Source: Suilimivivens sp964507235 (GTDB lineage Bacteria; Bacillota; Clostridia; Lachnospirales; Lachnospiraceae). Taken from it: a stretch of DNA of 7,012 bases. The translations under genes were made by a program, and so were the position numbers. The notes under the pieces are model-generated. The model did no database searches. It was given only the letters and a program-made list of their open reading frames with translations, and was not told the DNA's origin. The DNA is taken from assembly GCA_964507235.1 (NCBI GenBank), contig CAZDPE010000113.1, positions 1 through 7,012 on the forward strand. Reading direction: 5' to 3'. Below are positions 1 through 5,672 of this stretch, piece by piece. Every line of letters begins with the position of its first letter. The stretch's first letter is position 1.

Positions 1-2
1 CA

Positions 3-605
3 AAGCAGGATTTATGGTTTGCTGCTAAGGATACTATTTCCAAAAAATATGATCATACCTTTAAAGATATTTTCCAGGAAATTTATGATGCTGAGTACAA
101 AGAAAAATTTGAACAGCTTGGTATAGAATATTTTTATACATTGATTTATGATGCTGTAGCAAGGGTAATTCGTTCTGAAGGCGGATTTATATGGGCATGT
201 AAAAATTATGACGGTGATGTTATGTCGGATATGGTGGCAACAGCCTATGGAGATTTATCCATGATGACCTCTGTACTGGTATCTCCCAGCGGTGTTTATG
301 AATATGAGGCAGCGCACGGAACAGTACAGCGCCATTATTACAAACATTTAAAGGGAGAGGAAACATCTACCAATTCCATTGCAACAATTTTTGCATGGAC
401 GGGCGCTCTCAGAAAAAGAGGAGAACTGGACGGTATTGAAGAACTGGTTATCTTTGCTGATAAGCTGGAAAAAGCATGTATTAAGACAGTGGAGGACGGC
501 AAGATGACGAAAAGTCTGTCCCTCATTTCAACCTGCGAAAATCCTGTGATTTTAAACAGTCTTGATTTTATTAAGGCTATCAGGGAAACTTTTGATGCAA
601 TGTAA
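3..605 (+). CDS. icd: NADP-dependent isocitrate dehydrogenase, C-terminal part (5' end outside window)
   Basis: Isocitrate dehydrogenase oxidatively decarboxylates isocitrate to 2-oxoglutarate in the cytoplasm, making NADPH and the precursor of glutamate. The reading frame is open from base 3, so the gene starts upstream of the window; the last 200 residues are present and end in TAA. The fragment resembles the eukaryotic-type (subfamily II) dimeric enzyme. Residues 64-76 of the fragment carry WACKNYDGDVMSD, whose two aspartates (72 and 76) match the metal-binding pair Asp275/Asp279 of human IDH1. Residues 105-112 are HGTVQRHY, where Arg-His match the pair that contacts the 2'-phosphate of NADP, so NADP rather than NAD is expected. 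TSTN followed by IFAWT is also family-typical, although the usual proline after TSTN is serine here. A strong hairpin follows the stop codon. The family call is firm; the N-terminal half cannot be judged. Confidence 0.95.
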   Translation, partial: KQDLWFAAKDTISKKYDHTFKDIFQEIYDAEYKEKFEQLGIEYFYTLIYDAVARVIRSEGGFIWACKNYDGDVMSDMVATAYGDLSMMTSVLVSPSGVYEYEAAHGTVQRHYYKHLKGEETSTNSIATIFAWTGALRKRGELDGIEELVIFADKLEKACIKTVEDGKMTKSLSLISTCENPVILNSLDFIKAIRETFDAM

Positions 606-650
606 ATAGTGACAGAAGGTATCCTGTAAGCTTTCCATTATTAATGAATG

Positions 651-696
651 AAATCCGCACATTCCAGCTAAATCTGTTATGTGCGGATTTGGTTTT
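651..696. terminator. Shared hairpin terminator between convergent icd and ABC-F genes
   Basis: A perfect 12-bp inverted repeat, AAATCCGCACAT (651-662) and ATGTGCGGATTT (679-690), encloses a 16-base loop. On the + strand it is followed by GG and five Ts (693-697), the form of an intrinsic terminator for icd. On the - strand the same stem begins 7 bases after the ABC-F stop codon and ends in ATTT followed by an AT-rich stretch with few Ts, so it may stop that transcript too, less efficiently. The loop is longer than is typical, which lowers confidence slightly. Confidence 0.75.
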
Positions 697-2610
697 TCAG
701 TCGGCTAAGGTTTCCCATAGCTCATATAAGCCGGAGAGTTGTTCCTTAATTGTATTTTGGTCAGCGCTTAATTCCTGAAGCTTCGCAACGTCGGTAGCTA
801 TTTCAGGCTTCAGCATTTCTTCATCAATTTCGGAAAGCTGTTCTTCTAACTTTGATATTTTTTCTTCACATTTCTTTAAATCATTTTCTTTTTTACGGGC
901 TTTGGCCTGTTGTTCCTTTTTGGCCTGCCAGTCAAGCTTTCCTTCCGAAATGTTTTCTTCCCTGGATACCGGAGCTTCCAAAGATGAGAGATAAGCACGC
1001 TCAAGGGTTTCCTTTTTTCCCAGATAATAATCGTAGTTCCCGGGATAGCCAATGAGTTTATGACCTGTTAAATCCAGAATCCGGGTAGCGGTGCGGTTAA
1101 TGAAGTAACGGTCATGAGATACATAAAGAACAGTTCCTTCATAAGAGTTAATGGCGTCTTCAAGGATTTCTTTTGAAATAATATCAAGATGGTTTGTAGG
1201 CTCATCCAGAATCAGAAAATTGGATTCAGAAAGCATGAGTTTTGCAAGTGAAACCCGGCCTTTTTCTCCGCCGCTTAAATCCCTGATCAGCTTAAAAACA
1301 TCTTCTCCGGTAAAAAGAAAGGCGGCCAGTGTATTTCTGATTTCCGTATTAGTAAGAGAAGGATAAGCATCAGAGATTTCTTCAAACAGTGTTTTGTCAG
1401 GATGAAGTACATGATGTTCCTGATCGTAGTAGCCGATGTGGACATTGCTGCCAAGAGTAATGCTTCCTTTATCTGCTTCTAAAAGCCCGTTAATAATTTT
1501 CAGTATGGTGGTTTTGCCGGTGCCGTTATCTCCGATAATAGCGACATGCTCCCCACGTTTGATATCCATTTCAATATCAGTGAAAAGCTGCAGGGAACCA
1601 AAGGCTTTGGAGAGGCCTTTCATATGAAGCACATCGTTACCGCTTGTGCACTTTGGAGTCAAAACCATATGTATATCGCTCCGGGTCTGTGTGGGCTTGT
1701 CAAGAACTTCAATTTTATTCAGCATTTTCTCACGGCTTTCAGCCCGTTTAATGGATTTCTCGCGATTAAAGCTTCTGAGCTTTTCAATGACCGCTTCCTG
1801 ATGTTTGATTTCCTGCTGTTGATTGATATAGGCATTCCATGCGGCAATGCGGAGTTGTTCCTTTTTAACTGCATAATCAGAATAATTACCAGTGAAGACA
1901 GTTGCCTTTGCCTGGTCAATTTCAATGACTTTGTTTGCTATTTTATCGAGGAAATACCGGTCATGGGATACAATGATAACAGCCCCCTTATAATTCAGAA
2001 GATAGGTTTCAAGCCATGCAATGGAATTTAAATCAAGGTGGTTTGTAGGCTCATCCAGGATAATTAAATCAGGCTTTAAAAGCAGCAGCTTTGAGAGGGC
2101 AACTCTGGTTTTCTGACCGCCGGAAAGAGCTGCAATGGGCTTGCCGAACTCCTCCTCTGAAAAGCCAAGACCTTTCAAAACCCCGGTAAGCTCGCTTTTG
2201 TAGGCATAGCCGTTTGCAAGCTCAAAGGCATGATTAAGCCGTGTATAGCTTTCCATAAGCTGGTTCAGGGTATGTTCATCTGCCGTTTTCATATCAGCTT
2301 CTGTCTGCCGGAGCTGCTTTTCCAAATCAATGACATCAGCTTTTACGCTCAGCAGCTCGTCATAAATAGTGTTGTCGCTGTTTACGGCCTGATTCTGGGC
2401 AAGGTAACCAAGTGTTTTTCCTTTGGAAAGAGTGACAATACCTGAATCAGCAGTTTGTTCGCCGACAATAATCCGAAGGAGCGTTGTTTTGCCTGCGCCG
2501 TTAATGCCTACAACAGCAGCCTTATCATAATCTTCAATATGAAAGGAAACGTCGCTTAATATACTTTTTTCGTTAAATGCTTTTGATATATTCTGACAGG
2601 ATAAAATCAT
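697..2610 (-). CDS. ABC-F family ATPase, YdiF/Uup-like (ribosome-associated)
   Basis: This is a soluble tandem-ATPase protein of the ABC-F family. Members lack membrane segments, bind the ribosome near the E site and help resolve stalled translation. Numbered from the start used here (637 residues), the first ABC domain has Walker A GINGAGKTT (35-43), signature LSGGQ (162-166), Walker B ending DEPTNHLD (186-193) and SHDRYF (215-220). A charged helical linker follows at about 240-325, where ABC-F proteins carry the P-site tRNA interaction motif. The second domain has GDNGTGKTT (360-368), LSGGE (445-449), DEPTNHLD (469-476) and SHDRYF (498-503). Both Walker B glutamates are intact. The C-terminus from about 550 is a Lys/Glu-rich coiled coil, as in Uup and YdiF, and the length is close to B. 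subtilis YdiF. An upstream in-frame ATG at 2634 would add 8 residues; ATG 2610 is preferred because AAGGA lies 9 bases before it and family proteins begin near this point. It is transcribed divergently from rex. Its exact subfamily and any role in antibiotic resistance cannot be settled here. Confidence 0.93.
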   Translation of the reverse strand: MILSCQNISKAFNEKSILSDVSFHIEDYDKAAVVGINGAGKTTLLRIIVGEQTADSGIVTLSKGKTLGYLAQNQAVNSDNTIYDELLSVKADVIDLEKQLRQTEADMKTADEHTLNQLMESYTRLNHAFELANGYAYKSELTGVLKGLGFSEEEFGKPIAALSGGQKTRVALSKLLLLKPDLIILDEPTNHLDLNSIAWLETYLLNYKGAVIIVSHDRYFLDKIANKVIEIDQAKATVFTGNYSDYAVKKEQLRIAAWNAYINQQQEIKHQEAVIEKLRSFNREKSIKRAESREKMLNKIEVLDKPTQTRSDIHMVLTPKCTSGNDVLHMKGLSKAFGSLQLFTDIEMDIKRGEHVAIIGDNGTGKTTILKIINGLLEADKGSITLGSNVHIGYYDQEHHVLHPDKTLFEEISDAYPSLTNTEIRNTLAAFLFTGEDVFKLIRDLSGGEKGRVSLAKLMLSESNFLILDEPTNHLDIISKEILEDAINSYEGTVLYVSHDRYFINRTATRILDLTGHKLIGYPGNYDYYLGKKETLERAYLSSLEAPVSREENISEGKLDWQAKKEQQAKARKKENDLKKCEEKISKLEEQLSEIDEEMLKPEIATDVAKLQELSADQNTIKEQLSGLYELWETLAD

Positions 2611-2624
2611 GATTCCACATCCTT
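2611..2624 (-). promoter_or_regulatory. Ribosome binding site supporting the ABC-F start at 2610
   Basis: Read on the - strand, AAGGA (2624-2620) precedes ATG (2610-2608) with a 9-base spacer. The alternative ATG at 2634 has an AAGGA only about 3 bases away and would lie only about 14 bases from the predicted transcription start. Confidence 0.6.
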
Positions 2625-2654
2625 TTTTATGCATATTTCCTTATTTCCTGTTAC

Positions 2655-2683
2655 AGTTTAACGGTTGAAAACAGTTCTGTCAA
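2655..2683 (-). promoter_or_regulatory. Sigma-A-type promoter of the ABC-F gene
   Basis: On the - strand there is a perfect -35 TTGACA (2683-2678), a 17-base spacer and a -10 TAAACT (2660-2655; 4 of 6 against TATAAT). The start point would be near 2648, giving a leader of about 38 bases before ATG 2610. Its -35 is 4 bp from the -35 of the divergent rex promoter. Confidence 0.65.
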
Positions 2684-2705
2684 TGAATTGACATTTTTTT
2701 AACAT
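2677..2705. promoter_or_regulatory. Candidate Rex operator(s) over the divergent promoters
   Basis: Two overlapping 18-bp sites resemble the clostridial Rex consensus TTGTTAA-N4-TTAACAA, recalled from the literature. Site one, 2677-2694, reads CTGTCAATGAATTGACAT, matching 10 of 14 consensus positions with perfect 6-bp arms. Site two, 2688-2705, reads TTGACATTTTTTTAACAT, also 10 of 14, with a good right half and a weak left half. Their centres are 11 bp apart, about one helical turn. A bound protein would cover both -35 elements, so autoregulation of rex and co-control of the ABC-F gene are possible. Two divergent TTGACA hexamers at this spacing automatically make the first palindrome, so it may simply be promoter sequence. 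Confidence 0.4.
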
Positions 2706-2716
2706 TGAGATATGAT
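2688..2716 (+). promoter_or_regulatory. Sigma-A-type promoter of rex
   Basis: A perfect -35 TTGACA (2688-2693) is followed by a 17-base spacer containing seven Ts and a -10 TATGAT (2711-2716; 5 of 6). Transcription should begin near 2723, leaving a leader of about 36 bases before GTG 2759. The promoter covers the TTG at 2705 where the longest open frame would begin, arguing against that start. Confidence 0.8.
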
Positions 2717-2744
2717 AATAATATGGGTAATTTATTAAATTTTC

Positions 2745-2758
2745 AGGGGGCAGTCGAA
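2745..2758 (+). promoter_or_regulatory. Ribosome binding site that fixes the rex GTG start
   Basis: AGGGGG (2745-2750) is followed by an 8-base spacer and GTG at 2759. Neither the upstream TTG (2705), inside the promoter, nor the ATG (2723), at the predicted transcription start, has a comparable site. Confidence 0.75.
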
Positions 2759-3403
2759 GTGGAAAATAAAGAAATTTCTCAGGCGGTAATTGGCCGTTTG
2801 CCAAGATATTTCAGATATTTGGGAGAATTGAAGGATGAAGGAATTGAGCGTGTTTCATCCCAGGAACTCAGTGATATTATGAAGGTAACGGCTTCTCAGA
2901 TTCGTCAGGATTTTAATAACTTTGGCGGTTTTGGACAACAGGGATATGGTTATAAGGTGGAATACCTGTATGAGGAAATAGGCAAGATTTTAGGACTTGA
3001 TAAGAAGCACAATCTTATTATTATCGGTGCAGGCAATTTGGGACAGGCGCTTGCAAATTATATGAATTTTGAAAGACGGGGCTTTATATTTAAAGGCATG
3101 TTTGACAACAATCCGGTTCTTTATGGTAAGAAAATCAGGAGTATGGAAGTAAGGCCCATGGAAGAGATGTCTGCGTTTGTCAGGGAGAATAATATTGATA
3201 TTGCCGTTTTAACGATTCCGAAGTCCGGGGCGGTTGCAGTGGCAGAGCAGCTGGTAAAAGACGGAGTCAGAGGTATCTGGAATTTTGCCCATGTTGATTT
3301 GAATGTTCCAAAAGATATACAGGTTGAAAATGTGCATTTATCTGACAGTCTTATGAAACTTACGTATAATATAAACAGATATGAGCAAAATGGGAATGTT
3401 TAG
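2759..3403 (+). CDS. rex: Redox-sensing transcriptional repressor Rex
   Basis: Rex is a homodimeric DNA-binding repressor that senses the NADH/NAD+ ratio: it binds operators when NAD+ dominates and releases when NADH is high, typically controlling fermentation and NADH-reoxidation genes. With GTG 2759 as start the protein has 214 residues, the usual Rex length. Residues 1-80 form the winged-helix domain: RLPRYFRYL (13-21), VSSQEL (32-37), the recognition segment TASQIRQDF (44-52) and the wing FGGFGQQGYGY (55-65). The Rossmann domain follows with the NAD(H) loop GAGNLGQALANY (90-101) and an Asp after the second strand in MFDNNP (114-119). The C-terminal HLSDSLMKLTY corresponds to the domain-swapped helix. 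The wing has QQG where many Rex proteins have an arginine (for example TRG). The next gene begins 45 bases downstream with no terminator between them, so co-transcription is likely. Overlapping candidate Rex operators in its promoter suggest autoregulation, an inference. Confidence 0.96.
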   Translation: MENKEISQAVIGRLPRYFRYLGELKDEGIERVSSQELSDIMKVTASQIRQDFNNFGGFGQQGYGYKVEYLYEEIGKILGLDKKHNLIIIGAGNLGQALANYMNFERRGFIFKGMFDNNPVLYGKKIRSMEVRPMEEMSAFVRENNIDIAVLTIPKSGAVAVAEQLVKDGVRGIWNFAHVDLNVPKDIQVENVHLSDSLMKLTYNINRYEQNGNV

Positions 3404-3435
3404 CTGATTTTTATGCTTTGAATGGATTTTAAGGC

Positions 3436-3448
3436 AGGAGGCGGGCAT
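3436..3448 (+). promoter_or_regulatory. Strong ribosome binding site of the coiled-coil protein gene
   Basis: A perfect AGGAGG (3436-3441) sits 7 bases before ATG 3449. The earlier in-frame ATG at 3422 has no Shine-Dalgarno sequence and would place this motif inside the gene, so 3449 is taken as the start. Confidence 0.85.
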
Positions 3449-4060
3449 ATGTCAAAATCGGATGAGAAGTTTAAAGCGGCGCTGGAAGGGAAAAAAATCC
3501 CGATATTGACACTGGATAATAAGTGGCATCAGCTTTTTACAAAGGCACAGCCTGATAAGCAGCTGCTAAAGCTTAAGGATGAACTGAATGAGCTTATTAA
3601 AAGACAGGGAAAAGCAGGCACTGAAATTAAAAAAATAAAGGCTTTAAAGAAAAAGCTTATGGATGAAATCGTGGCAAATGCTGAAGAGGCTTCCAGCGGT
3701 AAGGATAAGAAGGCGGAAAGCAAAATTGAGGAAAATAAGCGCCTGATTAGCGAATGTAACGACAAGCTTGCAGAATATGAAGATGAACTGTTAGAGCTTC
3801 CGGGACAGATTGACAGTGTCAATAAGAAATTGATGCTGAAAACCATGGACGTATGTTATGATACATTGAAAACAAACAAAGCAGAAATAGATGAAACCTC
3901 CAAATGGATTACAGCAGTCAGAATAGAGTTAAAAAAGCGTCTGATTCGCAAGCAGGAGCAGGAACTTTTAAACCAGGAATTATATACTTATATGCACAAT
4001 ATTTTCGGAGCGGATGTTATTGATGTGTTTGATATGGAATATCTGAATAAAGAGGAATAA
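3449..4060 (+). CDS. Unrecognised, highly charged coiled-coil protein downstream of rex
   Basis: I do not recognise a family. The 203-residue product has no signal peptide or membrane segment and should be cytoplasmic. A short N-terminal segment, IPILTLDNKWHQLF (17-30), looks like an ordered motif. Residues about 36-130 are rich in Lys, Glu and Leu with heptad-like spacing, broken near 78-88 by a small Ala/Ser/Gly/Lys patch, suggesting a two-helix coiled-coil hairpin. A second helical part (about 130-180) contains KWITAVRIELKKRLIRKQEQEL. The C-terminus YMHNIFGADVIDVFDMEY (181-198) is less charged and aromatic, and could be a docking or folding motif. A strong ribosome binding site, codon use like its neighbours and a following hairpin all support a real expressed gene. 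It probably shares the rex transcript. Coiled-coil architecture is compatible with a scaffold, a structural protein or a partner of another protein; none can be chosen. Confidence 0.85.
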   Translation: MSKSDEKFKAALEGKKIPILTLDNKWHQLFTKAQPDKQLLKLKDELNELIKRQGKAGTEIKKIKALKKKLMDEIVANAEEASSGKDKKAESKIEENKRLISECNDKLAEYEDELLELPGQIDSVNKKLMLKTMDVCYDTLKTNKAEIDETSKWITAVRIELKKRLIRKQEQELLNQELYTYMHNIFGADVIDVFDMEYLNKEE

Positions 4061-4064
4061 CTGC

Positions 4065-4101
4065 ATGCGTCATTGTCTTATCAGGGATATGGCGCATTTT
4101 T
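4065..4101 (+). terminator. Intrinsic terminator of the rex/coiled-coil unit
   Basis: ATGCGTCAT (4065-4073) pairs with ATGGCGCAT (4089-4097) as a 9-bp stem with one G-U pair and a 15-base loop. The stem runs into five Ts (4097-4101). It begins 4 bases after the stop codon of the coiled-coil gene and separates it from nnr. Confidence 0.65.
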
Positions 4102-4106
4102 ATATT
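4078..4106 (+). promoter_or_regulatory. Weak candidate promoter for nnr-alr
   Basis: TTATCA (4078-4083; 4 of 6) is followed by a 17-base spacer and TATATT (4101-4106; 5 of 6). It overlaps the terminator hairpin and would start a transcript near 4113, about 25 bases before the nnr start. The -35 is poor, so read-through from rex is an alternative source of nnr expression. Confidence 0.35.
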
Positions 4107-4137
4107 AGGAGAAATTATAGACAGGGAGATAACTATT

Positions 4138-5646
4138 ATGCAATATATTGTTACTGCTGAGGAAATGAAGTTTTATGACAGCTGCACTATAGACAGAATC
4201 GGAATTCCATCTCTTTTACTGATGGAGAGGGCGGCCATGGAAATGGCTGCCGTGGTAAAGAGTTATATGAAGGAAAATGCCAGGATTATTATATTTGCAG
4301 GAACCGGAAATAACGGAGGGGATGCACTGGCGGTGGGAAGGTTTTTAGCGGAGCAGGGAGCCGATGCTGTATTTTATATGCCGGGTGAAGAAGATAAGGC
4401 AAGCCGGGAAACAAAGCGGCAGCTTTCCATACTGAGAAATTTAGGGTTTTCCATTCTGCGCAAATTACCGGATGCGGAATATGATATTGTTATAGATGGA
4501 TTGTTTGGCATCGGTCTTAAAAGGGAAATAACGGGGATTTATGAAAGAGCCGTGGAGGATATCAGAAGACTGAAAGAAAATGGCGCGCTTATTGCGTCTG
4601 TGGATATTCCTTCCGGGGTTTGTGCAGATACCGGAAAAATACTTGGCTGTTGTGTAAAAGCGGACTTTACAGTGACTTTTGGATACAGCAAAGCAGGGCA
4701 CTATTTCTATCCGGGCAGGAAAATGACAGGTGAGCTTTTCATCAGGCGGATAGGAATTTCCCAAAATGCAGGGAAGGAAAAAATACCCTCTTATTTTACT
4801 TTTTCACACAAGGAAATAAAAGGTTTGATTCCTGAAAGAAGTCCGGCAGGAAATAAGGGGACCTTCGGAAAAGTGCTTTTGATTGCCGGCAGTCATGATA
4901 TGGCGGGCGCAGCTGTTTTATGCGGCAGAAGCATATTGAGGACAGGAGCCGGAATGGTAAAAATTATTACGCCGGAAGAAAACCGGGAAATTTTACAAAG
5001 TTCCCTTCCGGAAGCCCTGCTTTATACTTATAAGGAAGCGCCTGATGAAGCAAAAGTGGAAGAAGCGGTAAAATGGGCTGATGTTTTAGTGGCAGGTCCG
5101 GGCATGGGAAAGGAAAGGAATGCCTGCTTATTGATGAAGCAGATTTTAAAGCAGGGAAAGCTGCCCATGGTTATAGATGCAGACGGATTAAATCTGATAG
5201 CCGAAAATAATGATTTACGGGAAGCGGTCCGTGCTTATGAAAGAAGACATATTATTATGACGCCTCATCCGGGAGAATTTGTCAGGCTGGCCGGAATTTC
5301 CATGGAAGAATACAAGAAAGAACCAGGGCAGGCAGTTAAAGCTTTGGCCAGGGAATTCGGCTGTGTGGTAGTGGGAAAAGATGCGGTAACGCTTGTGTCA
5401 TCTCCCGATATTGAGCAGGTTTATATGAATCTGACAGGAAATGACGGTATGGCAACAGCGGGCAGCGGTGATGTGCTGGCTGGAATTATCGGAGGCCTTC
5501 TGGCCCAGGGGAATGCTTTTTTTGAAGCAGCATGCATTGGCTGCTGTCTGCATGGCAGAGCAGGAGAGAAAGCATCGGAAAAGAGAGGCCGCTATGGAAT
5601 GACGGCTGCCGATATTATAGAAGGAGTTTGTCAGGTTCTTAGATGA
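4138..5646 (+). CDS. nnr: Bifunctional NAD(P)H-hydrate epimerase / ADP-dependent NAD(P)H-hydrate dehydratase
   Basis: This cytoplasmic metabolite-repair enzyme restores hydrated NADH and NADPH (NADHX, NADPHX). The N-terminal YjeF_N domain interconverts the R and S epimers, and the C-terminal ribokinase-like domain dehydrates the S form using ADP. The 502-residue length is normal for the fusion. In the epimerase half (about 1-215) are GTGNNGGD (55-62), DGLFGIG (120-126) and VDIPSG (155-160). In the dehydratase half (about 225-502) are NKGTFGKVLLIAGS (239-252), GPGMG (320-324), DADGLNLI (347-354), TPHPGE (375-380), GKD (413-415) and AGSGD (441-445), whose Asp is the expected catalytic residue. 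The start ATG has AGGGAG 9 bases upstream. The stop TGA overlaps an ATG at 5643, so the gene is tightly linked to alr, an order common in Firmicutes, where acpS often precedes nnr; acpS is not here. All key motifs look intact. Confidence 0.95.
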   Translation: MQYIVTAEEMKFYDSCTIDRIGIPSLLLMERAAMEMAAVVKSYMKENARIIIFAGTGNNGGDALAVGRFLAEQGADAVFYMPGEEDKASRETKRQLSILRNLGFSILRKLPDAEYDIVIDGLFGIGLKREITGIYERAVEDIRRLKENGALIASVDIPSGVCADTGKILGCCVKADFTVTFGYSKAGHYFYPGRKMTGELFIRRIGISQNAGKEKIPSYFTFSHKEIKGLIPERSPAGNKGTFGKVLLIAGSHDMAGAAVLCGRSILRTGAGMVKIITPEENREILQSSLPEALLYTYKEAPDEAKVEEAVKWADVLVAGPGMGKERNACLLMKQILKQGKLPMVIDADGLNLIAENNDLREAVRAYERRHIIMTPHPGEFVRLAGISMEEYKKEPGQAVKALAREFGCVVVGKDAVTLVSSPDIEQVYMNLTGNDGMATAGSGDVLAGIIGGLLAQGNAFFEAACIGCCLHGRAGEKASEKRGRYGMTAADIIEGVCQVLR

Positions 5647-5657
5647 GGAATAAGAAA

Positions 5658-5672
5658 AGAGGATACAGTAAG
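5658..5672 (+). promoter_or_regulatory. Ribosome binding site favouring the alr start at 5673
   Basis: AGAGGA (5658-5663) lies 9 bases before ATG 5673. The alternative ATG at 5643 overlaps the nnr stop as ATGA but has only a weak CAGG 7 bases upstream; it would add 10 mostly basic or polar residues not expected in alanine racemases. Translational coupling at 5643 is not excluded. Confidence 0.6.

Noticed and set aside
1546..2031. 161-codon open frame on the + strand inside the ABC-F gene
   Set aside because: It is antisense to an intact, motif-rich ABC-F gene and has no ribosome binding site or recognisable domain; it is a shadow frame.
697..2610. ABC-F gene as an antibiotic resistance determinant
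   Set aside because: The architecture with a C-terminal coiled coil and a core-genome setting fits housekeeping YdiF/Uup-type proteins better; nothing specific points to a resistance ABC-F, though sequence alone cannot exclude it.
2680..2708. Inverted repeat TCAATG / CATTGA flanking the rex -35 region
   Set aside because: Only 6-bp arms separated by 17 bases in AT-rich DNA; likely chance, and the overlapping candidate Rex sites explain the area better.
3529..3846. 105-codon open frame on the - strand inside the coiled-coil gene
   Set aside because: Its Ser/Leu/Phe-rich product is what the complement of a Lys/Glu-rich coding strand gives, and no start signals are visible.
4465..4764. 99-codon open frame on the - strand inside nnr
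   Set aside because: It lies wholly within the intact epimerase domain of nnr and shows no domain or ribosome binding site.
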